In this document: positions 41,921 to 52,278 of the stretch, one piece after another
Numbering within the stretch: the stretch's first letter is position 1
How the letters are laid out: each line of letters starts with the position of its first letter
NCBI GenBank assembly: GCA_963921825.1
Contig: OY997592.1
Span: 23,811,432-23,875,431, forward strand
Source of the DNA: Erodium maritimum
Lineage: Eukaryota; Streptophyta; Magnoliopsida; Geraniales; Geraniaceae
Reading direction: 5' to 3'
Length of the DNA: 64,000 nucleotides
The notes under the pieces: model-generated
What the model was told of the DNA's origin: nothing
What the model saw: the letters and a program-made list of their open reading frames with translations, nothing else
Databases searched by the model: none
Program-made: the position numbers and the translations under genes

Positions 41921-44900
41921 ATGTCTCCTTCCAACTGCAATGGTTATGGTGTTACTACCTTAGGAAATGGAAACCACAACTACATAGAGCACAAGGTCTC
42001 CAAGTACGATACTCTCGCCGGCGTCGCCATCAAATACGGTGTCGAGGTACTGTTTCTCTTCTTCAAAACTAATCAATTCATTTTGTTATCACCACATTCA
42101 AGACTGATTCATTACTAGTTTAACTTTTTGCATCATGTAAATGCTCAACTTTGCAGTTTTAGGATGCCCAGAATGCCATTTCAGCGACTATTGATGACTG
42201 ATTTATTTTTTAGGGTTTGATCTATTGCTTGGTAATTAATTACTATAATACATTCTTCACAATGCACATAGTAAGTGTATTGCATTCAAGTTGCCTAGTA
42301 AGCCATAGAGGTTCCAGTCCTTTTTCTTACCAATCTATCCTGTCTTGTAAGCTGACAACAAACTTGTGTTGGCTTTTTTTATATATGTTTCATCTTACTG
42401 ATAGTGAATTCACTTTTTTATGTGTATCAGGTGGCTGATATCAAAAGGCTGAATAACTTGGCAACTGATCTTCAGATGTTTGCTTTGAAGGTGCTACGAA
42501 TACCCTTGCCAGGACGGCATCCACCATCTCCTGACTTGCCTAATGGTTTTACTTACTCAGGGTATTATTTTGCTCTTTCTTTCTTTCTTTCTTTTATTTT
42601 GCCTATGTTTGCTATTCACTCTCCAATGGTTTCTTGTTCACGACTTTCGGCTTATTTGTTGTGCCTCATGTCTCCAACTTTTGTCTATGAATCGTTAAAT
42701 GCTGCCCTCATGTGATATGCTGGTTGATACAGTGTGCCCTTACCAAATACCATTTTTACTCTTTCGTGTTTTGCATGTTTCAATTCACTTTTTGTTTTAT
42801 ATTTTGTGCTACTTAAATATCAGGCTTAATTATTGGGAACGCACTGGACAAAATTTTGGTCAGGTTTACACCATTTTGATGATTTGTGACCAATTCATAA
42901 GGCATGTAATTGTTATGTTACCAATACAAAAGGGTATTAAATGATCTGTGACCAATTCATAAGGTGTACTAAAGGTGTGATACCAAAATGTAAGGAATCT
43001 TACTGAACGTTATAAAACTTTGGGGTACTAAAGGTGTGTTACCAATTCTAAAGGGGTACAAAAGGTAATTAACCCTAAATGTCACTCATCTATTTGTTGT
43101 CTTTTATTTTCTTTTCAATGTCAGTGTTGCCCAATCATATATGTATTTTAGTTATGTGTTTCTATCTTTTGAATGAAGAAACTCGTTAGTAACCTAGTAT
43201 TATCCACATCGTTGTATTTGTGGCAAAAGCGGATGCAAGTATATGATGTTCTTGTCAAAAACTTCAAAATCTAATGCCTTCACCCTTGTAGGAGAAGAGA
43301 ATTGACTTCAATAGTACCTGAAAGTGATAGAGATGGGAAATAAAGAAAGTATCTCACATATTTTTTTCTTCTGCATATCCATATTGTTTGTGTTCTAAAT
43401 ATCAGCTTCGGTAGGGATTTTTAGAGCACCGAGGCAATTTCATAAATATTTATGTTTTTGTATCTTGAACACTTATTTTTATTATTATTTTGATTGTTAA
43501 ATATAAGGGAAATGTCATGCAATTAAAGATATTCTGAAAACCTTTTCAAATGATTACTGTCATTTCAAGATTGTATCATGTAACCTCATATTGCATACTT
43601 AGGAATCATTGTTTAAAACGGTGTTAAGAATGAGGTGAAATGTCTAAAATACTCCCATACATTTAAAAAAATTTGGAAAAAAACTAGCAAATATGCGGTG
43701 TTTGGGGTTCTCGCGCTCAGACATGATCAACGCATCGCATGCGTTGTTGCGTGTGCCTCATACGTCTTCTTCCTTTGTACGCTGGCGATTGGGGTCTGGT
43801 CTAAGTACAAGACGACCAGGATTGCTAGTGAGGGAAGCTCAGTCAAATATCGCTAGAGCCGTCTCTCGAACCGATGGAGCTGTAGCAGCCGGATGTGTTG
43901 TTCCTCAACGCTGGGGGATATGTGGAGTGGAAGCTCGACGGGAGAATGCCTGACAAGCAAGCTTTCAGCGAGGTTTATGTGATTTCTGGCTATGTCTGGT
44001 GAGGTTTCGGTGTTGTCGGCGATTTCAGACAAACATTTGGTTTTCTGGCGAGGCTCCAGCGAATTTTAGATCTGCTTTTCTTTTTTTATATTTTCTGTTT
44101 TGATATGCAAAAATTTATCTTCAAAATTATAAAACTAATATATAGTAGTTGATGATTTTGTAGATTATGTTTGATACTTTCTCCATCCTAAAATAAGTGT
44201 TACATTTGGCCATTAGTAAGATTTAAGGATTCATTTTATAGTATTTGACCTTCCCACCCACACACACACACACTATTTCATGTTAGGATATTATTGGTAA
44301 ATCATGGGTAATTAAATAACAAAACGGAAATGAAATACTTATTTAGGAACATCCATTTTAGGAAAATGGGATAGGGACACTTATTTTGGGGCGGAGGGAG
44401 TACATTGTTTTTCAATATTATCTGTATTGAAGAATGAATTTTCAAAGAAACAAAAAGTATTCGGTCAAATTGTTTTAGAAGCCAGTAATGAGGACCTTCC
44501 AAGAGGGTTTCAAACAATTTATCGGCTAAAGTTGGAACCCCTTAGTACACCGAGAGAGAGATTCATGAATCCTCTTTGTTCTAACGTTAAAAATCTCTCT
44601 GCCACAGAATGGTGACTATCCGTAGTCACTCATATCTACTGGTGTGTTGCTCTTATTATTTTGACTACAAGCGCTGGCTTATCACATTCCCAAACTATGT
44701 GTTGATGAAACCGAGGTCCGTGACAGTGGAATTTCATTATTGTATTTGCAGGGAAAAGTTGCAACATTTTGTTTAAATAGTTTCATATTATTCAGTAAAG
44801 TTGACGGTCACGTATGGATTTTGGAGTGAATATCAGTGTGGGTTGGATATCTGCATCAACTATGTTCCGGTTGCTTATCATGGTAAAATTTATTGATTGC

Positions 44901-45719
44901 AGGGAAAGTAGCAGTTCAAAAACATTATCACATGAAGGGCACTCTAATAAGTTGGAATCTTTCCGACCCCTGAGATCTAAGTCTCCTCAGAAGAATGTTT
45001 CTTCGGCCATGGATACTTTACTGAAGTATTATGGCCTTAAATCTCCAAATTTGAAAGGTACAACTAAAGCTCAAGGTATGGAAATGGCAGTCTACAGTAA
45101 CAGAACTTCAGATTATATCGATGATGGACTGCTGCCCAGAGCCTCTTCTGTTTCTGACATACTCTGTAACCATCACCATAAGTCTAGAAACCTGGTCAAT
45201 GGTTTCTTGTCACATGATGCTGGATCAGCTGAAGACGTGCCTGCTCCTGAAGAAGCTGGAGATGGGGAGGCTGAGAGATCCAGTGAGAAGCGTGTCCGGA
45301 GGCGCCCAAAATCAGAAGTTGATTCTAGGCCTTGGACACCCGAAAGGTTGTTGAAAGAAGAGAATGGTGGTGGAAGCAGTGATTTCTCTCCAACAACGGG
45401 AAAGGGCTTGGCTTTGAGACCAAAGTCAGCTACTCGAGCAAGCCCAGTAACGGATGCAGAGTCGGGATGGCTTGGTACTATCCCAATGGGTCTAGGAGAG
45501 TCCATATTGACTGATGGGTTTTCTAGCGTTCGTAAATCATCAAGCATGCCAAGCCTTCCTGACCAGGAGAGTAATAGTTTGTCATCTGTTTGGCCGGCTC
45601 CCAAGTGGAGTTTAAAAGCAGACTTGCAAGTGCTCTCAGCTGCATCTATTACTAGGCCAATCTTTGATGGCTTACCAAAGCCTATAACTGGACGCTGGAA
45701 CAAGGCTGCCCTCGATTAG
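41921..45719 (+). CDS. LysM-domain protein (intracellular, non-secreted type), three exons
   Basis: Exons predicted by eye: 41921-42046, 42431-42561, 44903-45719 (GT-AG introns, phases 0 and 2; 1074 nt, 357 residues plus stop). The start is the ATG at 41921 (MSPSNCNGYG); an in-frame TTG just upstream is not a start. Residues 22-70 form one LysM domain split by intron 1: 'IEHKVSKYDTLAGVAIKYGV', then 'VADIKRLNNL' and 'RIPLPG'. LysM binds N-acetylglucosamine polymers in secreted or membrane proteins. Here there is no signal peptide or membrane segment, so a cytosolic or nuclear site is likely. The rest is a Ser/Pro-rich, charged region with 'SPQKNVSSAMDTL', 'GLALRPKSATR' and a terminal 'ITRPIFDGLPKPITG', as in the conserved plant family of uncertain function. 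The frame is open throughout and the gene looks intact. Confidence 0.85.
43403..43440. mobile_element. Fragment of the hAT-like TIR family in intron 2
   Basis: 'tagggatttttagagcaccga' (in part) matches the left subterminal region at about 20800-20825. Only this short piece is convincing. Confidence 0.45.
43690..44070. other. GC-richer block inside intron 2, origin unknown
   Basis: It stands out from the AT-rich intron, and two overlapping frames run through it without stops for 70-85 codons. I see no family signature strong enough to name. It may be an old transposon or a captured exon. Confidence 0.3.
44177..44400. mobile_element. Stowaway-like MITE in intron 2 (224 bp)
   Basis: The inverted ends are 'ctttctccatcctaaaataa' on the left and 'ttattttggggcggagggag' on the right, with TA on both sides (44175-44176, 44401-44402). 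'CTCCCTCCG..CCAAAATAAGTG' ends are the hallmark of Stowaway/mariner-type MITEs of plants. It contains a short (CA)n at about 44261-44273. The left end is more decayed than the right. Confidence 0.85.
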
Positions 45720-46517
45720 CATAAAATTTTGAACATACTGAGACCAGTTATTTCTCCAGTCGGATATTGGAATGTGACATCTCAGCTATGCATTTGAGTA
45801 TTATGCTCTCATATGTTGTATAGCTGCAAGTGTATATGAAGAGGGTGAAAGCCTGGCGGAGAAAATAAGTGAAAGGAAAGAAATTTGGGGAAGTATACAA
45901 CTAAGATTTATTTATAGCTATTGGGCATGGTGTGGTTCATCAAACATCTTGAATCTGGCATGGCAGAGATAGCTTGTTAAAAAATGGGTTCAGTAGGTAT
46001 GCAATTGCATTGTCGTTGTTCTTTTAAACGCTTCTAAAGGTTAGCAGTGATCTTTCTTTGAGTCCGAGTCCGAGTTCAATTCAATTTCATTTCTGTTTGT
46101 TACATTATTAATTAACTCTGTATAAGACCAAAAACTAAACTATGTATACTTATTTGAATATGATGGTAAGTGCACATTGACTTATGGTTCAAATGTAAAT
46201 CCACCCATTTATATTTTGGAGTGATGGCAATGCTTGTTGAAGTATCTGAAGCCTTTCTATTCATTTCAACAAGGCTGAACATGTGGTTTACAGACTTTGG
46301 GTTAGTCGTGTACTTTTTACATCCGTCAGTCTAACATAGGCGTAAATTGTCTAAAATGTTCCGATGTTAATTCGTGAAAAGGGGGAGACGAGGTCCAGAA
46401 ATGGGGTTTCTGGATGTTAACCCTATGACTACTATATCTACAAAGGTCCTCATGACAATATTTGATCAGCTTGAACTATAGATGGTCATTTCCTGATTCA
46501 ACTTGAAGATGTTCGTT
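45720..46517. other. 3' flank of the LysM gene; no other gene seen
   Basis: It contains the presumed 3' UTR and intergenic AT-rich DNA up to the A-rich tail of LINE copy 3. No clear polyadenylation motif can be singled out. Confidence 0.5.
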
Positions 46518-47579
46518 TTTTTATCAGCGTTTTTAAAAAAAATATTCATTCCTTCGAAGTGAAGGGAGGGGATAAGGAACTGACGAATCAGCCCTCAATA
46601 CAAATAAGAGCACCGGCAAAACAGCACAACTTCATAACAGTCCCAACAAAGGGAGGAAACCGAACAGATGGTCTCAGAACCAGATATAACCAACATAAAG
46701 CAAACTGAACAAATGATATGAGACACTTGAGAACATAACGGACATTCAGGAAGAACACTAGGAAATAGGGGAGGTTGGAGGTCCGATTGATACCGGCTTA
46801 GGCAGGGCAACCTTACGCATACCTTGTTGCGTGAGGGCTCCCTCATTGATCCTGGTGAGACTGCTTGACAATCCTCGTCTTAGCTTCCATCGAAGAGGGT
46901 AGTCCTTTTGACAGGTGGAAAGCGTCCAAGCTCATTTTCTACTGGGCGTGGGTGAGAGTGGGCACCCTAGCATCGGTGAGGGAGAAACTGACGTTATCCC
47001 TCCGCGTTGTCCTTGGAATCGGACGCTCCGGGACCGACCCGACATCCATACCAACTAGAGGTGGACCCTGGTTGGGCAGGATATTCTTCGCTGCAGTCGC
47101 CTCGCTTAGTCCTGTTTTTGGGTATGTCGGGAATAATGGTCCTGGATGGGCGGGTGCAAGCCTTCGACTCCATATGGACGCTGGTGATATGGGCAGGATA
47201 TTCTTCATTAGGAATCGAAATGGTGGTGCCACTACACTGAAACCCGGTGGGATTTTAGGTCTAGGTGCCCCACTAGGGTCAAAGGTATGACCTTGGGCTC
47301 ATTCGAGATCCCCATAGTTGTACGACCTGTGGGGGATAAGGTTTGACCAGTCTATATGGATTCCAGATCGTAGGTTGGTTGGTGTCGACGCCATGAGTGA
47401 TGCATCGAAGCGTGGTAGCCTTGGGGGATAATGGGGTTTCTCCGAGGACATTCTGTAACTATGTGACCAATGTAACCACGATAGAATAAGAAGTCTGATA
47501 GTCTCACATACTAGAGCCGGATGCAAATTAGCGCTTGGTGACCCGTGATGAGTATTTTGGCCTTTTGACAAAGTGGAGT
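46518..47579 (-). pseudogene. LINE copy 3, left part: 3' end and ORF1 C-terminal half
   Basis: Minus strand. From the gag-only element site it runs into a degenerate knuckle (FLFYRGYIGHIVTEC, 47492-47448; the two first Cys are Leu and Arg). It continues through a Gly/Pro-rich linker to a C terminus reading 'KQSHQDQ' and a stop at about 46845, matching the 'KQPRQEE' ends of the other copies. About 300 bp of 3' UTR follow, then an A run (T7 at 46518-46524). There is no ORF2. Confidence 0.75.
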
Positions 47580-49426
47580 TGTAATAACCACTCCCGGTCA
47601 ACGCCAGTCAAACCTGCGAAAAACAGGAAAATTTAAAAATTTTAAGACAGACACTGATTTGAACCCAAAATTGACCCCGACGGTCATACCGGACTTAAGT
47701 TGACCCCGTTATTGACCAAAGTGAGTTCCGGGGGACTCAGGGCAACTTTCTGATCAATTTTGGAAATGTTGACTTTTCGCCGGAAAAGTCAACCGAGCGA
47801 CGTTTTGGTCCATTCGAGGACCGTTTTGGGTCCAAAAAGCTTAGCCGTCATCGCAGAGGTCTTAGTTGATCCGTTTCCTTATAGCCCGTCAATTTTCATA
47901 ATTTCTTGGAAAAAGTGCCCGTTCGGGACCCGAAACGTCCGTTTGTCGCGAATCTGATTGGAAAATATCTGGGAGATATTTTCTCAAAAAGGTGTCGGAC
48001 CCACCTTGCCACTTGTCAAACAAGTGGTGGTGTTAGGTTTGGGGGGGGGGAATGAGAGGTGAGGGTGTACAAGGGGGTTCGGCCACACCTAAGACCAAAG
48101 AGAAAAAAAACAGAAAAATAAGAAGAGAGAAGTTAGAGAGAGAAGGAGAAGAGAGAAGAGAAGAAGAAGAAGAGAGCTAGGTTTTGGCACTATTCACGTC
48201 ATCCATCCCTTGGATCGTCTCAAGGCTAGGAGAAGTCGAACTCCCCTCGTCTTCCTCTACGGTATTCACCAAACCGATCTTCGATTCGTTTAGTTTTGGG
48301 AGTTAGGTTTTGAGTAAAACTATTAGTTTAAGGTTGTATTGAGGTTGGGGAAGTGTTGGAGGCGTTTTGGAGACGTTTGTAGGTGAAGGAGCACGTTTTC
48401 CGGTGACCGGGAGCTCGGGAGGAGCTCCGGCCACCATATAGGGTGGCCGGTCACCATATGAGGTGGCTGGCTGGAGCTAGGGCCGGCCACCACCATGGTG
48501 GGCCGGGCCCCAAGGAACCCTAGCCACCCACGGCCTAGCTTGGCCGGGTGGGGCCCACGTGCTCGGGTGATCGGGTTTTGTGTTCGGGTGGTTTAGAACG
48601 TTCCTCGGACCATTTATCCATAACCGAATCGAAATTTTGGAATTAAATTGGAAAAGTTGTATTTATCGGGTTTAGAAACTTAAAACGTTAATTAATTGAC
48701 TCGGAAGTCGGAATTCGATTCCGTCAAGTGCATTGGGACCCTTGAATTATTCTAAGACCGTAGAAACGAAAACGGGAATTTTTGGAGCCCTGGAAGGGCA
48801 TTTACAAAACCCGGGCAGATTCGCCATGTCGTGCGAATCGGGCCTTTACGAGTCCTTTATCGACAATGTCGAGTAATTGGGAAGTTTGGGAGTGATCGAC
48901 ATTGTCAGGGTTACATTTGGGCGTTAAGTTTATTGAATTTCAGTTTATTCCTGCGAGTTTAAAAGTGCCTTAAAATTGTGTTTTAGATCGTGCCGCGGAC
49001 CGATGCAAGGGAAAGCTGGGTGAGTGACTGAGATCACACCGGAGCTCGTTGGTTGTCTTTTGGAGAACACGCACGAGGTAAGGAAAAGTAGCCGGATCTC
49101 GGCCCTGACTAGGGAAAGTTAATAGTAGAATTGCATGTGACACCGGGGTGTCGTGGGTTAAGTAGGTTTATCGATTATTAGAAAGGCATGATACGGGAAC
49201 GTAGCGATTATTAGAAAAGCATGTGACACTTAGTAGTGTCGTAGGAGCAGTGAACTTATCGATAATAGAACTACTGGAGGCATATGACCATGCCCGGAGG
49301 TTGATTGCGAACTTATCGAGATTAGGAGTACAGGAGGCATATGACCATGCCCGGAGGTCGTTTGTGAAACTGTTGTTATTAGGACTGTTGGAGGCATTGG
49401 TTATGCCGGAGGTTGATTGTGTATTT

Positions 49427-49800
49427 TGTGTCTTGGGTGGCCATGAGAGCCCGTGTTTCACTTTTGTGTCTTGGGTGGCCATGAGAGCCCGTGTTTTACT
49501 GTTGTGTCTTGGGTGGCCATGAGAGCCCGTGTTTTACTGTTGGTGTCTTGCGTGGCCATGAGTGCCCGTGGGGTTGTTGAACCCGTGTCTCTACTGTTGG
49601 TGTGTCTTGGGAGGCCGTGAGTGCCCGTGGGGTTGTTGAGCCCGTGAGTTACTGTTGGTGTGTCTTGGGAGGCCGTGAGTGCTCGTGGGGTTGTTGAGCC
49701 CGTGAGTTACTGTTGGTGTGTCTTGGGAGGCCGTGAGTTCCCGTGGGGTTGTTGAGCCCGTGAGTTACGGTTGGTGTGTCTTGGGTGGCCATGAGTGCCT
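49427..49800 (+). repeat. Minisatellite in the 5' LTR
   Basis: About seven units of 'gtcttgggtggccatgag' or 'gtcttgggaggccgtgag' plus 'tgcccgtggggttgttg', about 40-60 bp each. The 3' LTR has fewer units, which accounts for most of its 125-bp shorter length. Confidence 0.9.
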
Positions 49801-49849
49801 GTGGAGTGTTGAACCTTGCTTGTGATTGTGATTGTGGTTACCTGAGGTT

Positions 49850-50165
49850 GGAAACCCGACTTTGTGTCGGGGAAGTTGCGTGGTGTGGCTAGCCTCCCGA
49901 CTGGGATCGGGGGAAGCGGAGAGGTTGTGGGCTAGCCCCCCGACTGGGATTGAGGGAAGGATTGCGAGGTTGGTGGTGTAGCTAGCCTCCCGACTGAGAT
50001 CGGGAGAAGCGGAGAGGTTGTGGGCTAGCTTACCGGCTGTGTGTCAGGAGAAGTTTCGTGGTTTGCGCGGGTGTGGCTAGTCACCCGATTATGATCGGGG
50101 GAAGGGGAGAGGTTGTGGGCTGGCCTCCCGATAGAGATCGGGAGAAGTTTGCGCGACAGTTCGAC
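49850..50165 (+). repeat. Second tandem region in the 5' LTR
   Basis: Five or six units carry 'cccgactgggatcggggga' and 'gagaggttgtgggctagc'. A matching array is at 55948-56245. Each unit holds a small inverted repeat (cccga..tcggg). Confidence 0.85.
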
Positions 50166-50497
50166 CGCCTGACCTGACTGGGATCGTTAAAAGCGCGAGA
50201 GACAGAGATGGGTTACTGAGCAGCTGGCGTGCGATCCTTTGTGATCTTGTTTGGTGTGCGATCCATTGTGATCTTGGGTGTTGCGTGGTTGTCTGTCGTG
50301 TCGCTGGAGGAGGTCGTCGATCGTTATGTCGGGTCTACTTTACGTGTCCGAGTGTTGAGTCGGTTGAGGAAAGTGTCAGTGGGTGTGTGTCAATCAGAGT
50401 ACTTGAGTTGGGGATGGTGATCCCCGGTGTTGAGTTTGTTGTTGGTGTTACCAGCATTGTCTGCTAAGTATGCCGTAGTCAGTCTGTTATCCGTGGT

Positions 50498-50515
50498 GGT
50501 GAGCGAACGCTCACC
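50498..50515 (+). other. Conserved hairpin in the LTR
   Basis: 'ggtgagcgaacgctcacc' is a perfect 8-bp stem with a 2-base loop, followed by 'cctagctgcttttcctacag'. It is present at 56588-56605, in weaker form in LTR B (10444-10461) and LTR A (16888-16901), and once in the leader (52064-52080). It may act in 3'-end formation or as an RNA structure; this is inference. Confidence 0.6.
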
Positions 50516-50789
50516 CCTAGCTGCTTTTCCTACAGGTACCGGTCGCAGGTTGGACTAGGTGAGCTTCTGAAGCTTGAAAAGCTAGGAGCGGGATTCTGGG
50601 TTTATTTTGAGTCTAGCGACGGATACCATACTTTTGTCCACTCGTTGGGACGTATTTTAAGTTGTAAATATTATTTTGTTGAACAAATGGTGTTTTTAAA
50701 GTGGTTTAATGTAAAAGGTTTCAAAATGTTTTATTGTTTTAAAGGTTCACGTCCTGAGTTCGGTTTACTGAAATTTGGGCGTGACAGCT

Positions 50790-50801
50790 TGGTATCAGAG
50801 C
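50790..50801 (+). promoter_or_regulatory. Primer-binding site of the gag-only element
   Basis: TGGTATCAGAGC lies three bases after the LTR end, the initiator-Met primer site. It fixes the LTR border and the plus orientation. Confidence 0.95.
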
Positions 50802-52278
50802 TCGAGGTTTCACACCTCGGACTGTTCGTCAATTAGGTGGGGAAGAGTCGAGTCAGTAACGTCCCGTCGTGCGTTGGGTACGCAAGTTGGAACCGTGTGT
50901 AGACCTGTTGTGCTGTGAGTCCTGTTTGTGTTTGTGCGTATGTGCAGTATGGGGTTACTGGCATACTGTTTGTGTGTTGCTGCGTGAAACATTTTTAAAC
51001 TGTCGCGACTCGACTTAGGGGCGCCCCTGTAGTCGAGCGTGACGGTGTTGATATCAAGTGGGTACAATGTAGTTCGGGGACGCCTGGACCGGGTTGTAAC
51101 TACCTGATGTCAAGAAATGAGGTTTTTAATGAAGTGGAGAAAGTTTTAAAATTGGTTGGCCCAGTGGGCGCGCTTTGAAATTTGATTGGCCCTGAGGACG
51201 TGTTTGATTTTGACTGGCCCTGAGGGCGTGTTTGATTTTGATTGGCCCTGAGGGCGTGTTTGATTTTGGTTGGCCCGGTGGGCGTGGTTCGGTGTTGGTT
51301 GGCCCGGTGGGCGTGGTTCGGTGTTGGTTGGCCCGGTGGGCGAGTGTTGTTGTGTTGTTGTTTGGCTGTGTCGGCTTATGTTTGAGGTTGGGGAGACTTG
51401 TGTTTGGTCTTGAATGGTTGTACGTGTGTTGGTAAATCGTGGGTCAAGCGTGTGTGTCGTTTAATGCGTTTCTTAGGGTTAAAACGGGGTAAGGTTCGAG
51501 TCTGAAACGAAGTGAAAAAGGCCCAGTGGCGTTGCTAGAGCCTGGGCCGCGGTTTGGTGGCTGAGGACTTAGCAAAACAGAGGGTCAGGAGGGCCTGGGG
51601 GGCGGTCTTGTGGCCGAGACCTCCGCGGCCTGGGCGGCGGTCTGGTGGCCGAGACCACCGCGGCCTGGTGGGTGGTCTGGTGGCCGAGGCCGCCGCGGCC
51701 TGGAGGGCGATTTGGTGACCGAGGCTTTAGCAGATCAGAGAAATCCGAGGCTTTATCTTTTGTTTCGTTGTGCGGTTAGGATTGTCGTTGCGTGACTTGG
51801 TGCACGTTTGTGTGGTTTATTTGAGGTTTCCCTTACGTATTCTAGTAATTAAAGTATTAACAGCGTGAGCAGTAGTGATTTACTAAATTGAGGACGTGTT
51901 TCCCGTGTCGAGGTTTATCTTACTTGAGCGAGTACTTGAGGTGTTGTTAGCATGAGCGGTGTGACGTTTGGCATCAGGTTTTGAGGTAGTGGTTTGCCCC
52001 AGTTAGATCAGGGAGTCTTTGGTGCGTTACTAGTATGCCATAATCGAACGGGTGTCCGTGGAGGTGAGCGCAACGCTCATCCCCTTTACTACTTTTCCCG
52101 CAAGGGACGAGTATCGAACACTGGTTTGATTGCGGAAAGTTATAAGTAAATGCATAGAGGACCGTGTGAGGGTTGCACAGACCTAGAGCGTGTGAGCGCT
52201 AGTGTATTGGAGCTTGTCGTCGTTATTTAAATTCGCAAACTAAACGTTTGCGTGTATCCGTGTAGAGGATACTGAGAC
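50802..52278 (+). mobile_element. Leader of the gag-only element, with two tandem arrays
   Basis: A non-coding 1.5-kb leader. 51190-51345 holds about six units of 'ttggcccggtgggcg' or 'ttggccctgagggcg' (about 30 bp). 51590-51725 holds three or four units of 'gcggcctgg..ggtggccgag' (about 45 bp). 51990-52150 resembles the 3' part of the LTR ('tatgcc..gtccgtggaggtgagcg'), an LTR-like segment inside the leader. Open frames here follow the repeats. Confidence 0.75.

Larger units (their letters stand above)
42562..44902 (+). other. Long intron 2 of the LysM gene, with transposon debris
   Basis: A 2.34-kb intron runs from GG|GTATTA to TTGCAG|GG. An alternative acceptor (TTTGCAG at about 44746-44752) lies 150 bp before the chosen one. 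It would add codons with an in-frame stop, so 44903 is preferred. Contents include a fragment of the 20.8-23.2-kb TIR family, a GC-richer block and a Stowaway-like MITE. Confidence 0.7.
47580..50786 (+). mobile_element. 5' LTR of a gag-only Ty3/gypsy element (3207 bp)
   Basis: It starts TGTAATAACC and ends ..TTTGGGCGTGACA. Target sites are 'ggagt' (47575-47579) and 'agagt' (56877-56881), one mismatch. It is paired with 53795-56876. The LTR is unusually long and contains a GA-rich leader (about 48100-48180), a 'gccgg'-rich block (48400-48560), a minisatellite and a second tandem region. The frames in it repeat between the two LTRs and are not genes. Confidence 0.93.

Noticed and set aside
44746..44756. 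Acceptor 'tttgcag' as the start of LysM exon 3
   Set aside because: Joining there gives a frame with stops before the conserved part. The acceptor at 44902 joins in frame to the Ser-rich exon.
46865..47601. Plus-strand frames of 77-141 codons near 47 kb as a gene
   Set aside because: The minus strand reads as LINE ORF1 C terminus with a knuckle remnant and the family end motif; the plus-strand frames are shadows.
49427..50165. Tandem repeats considered as a CRISPR-like array
   Set aside because: Units are contiguous and degenerate, with no unique spacers, and the same array is present in both LTRs of a plant retrotransposon.
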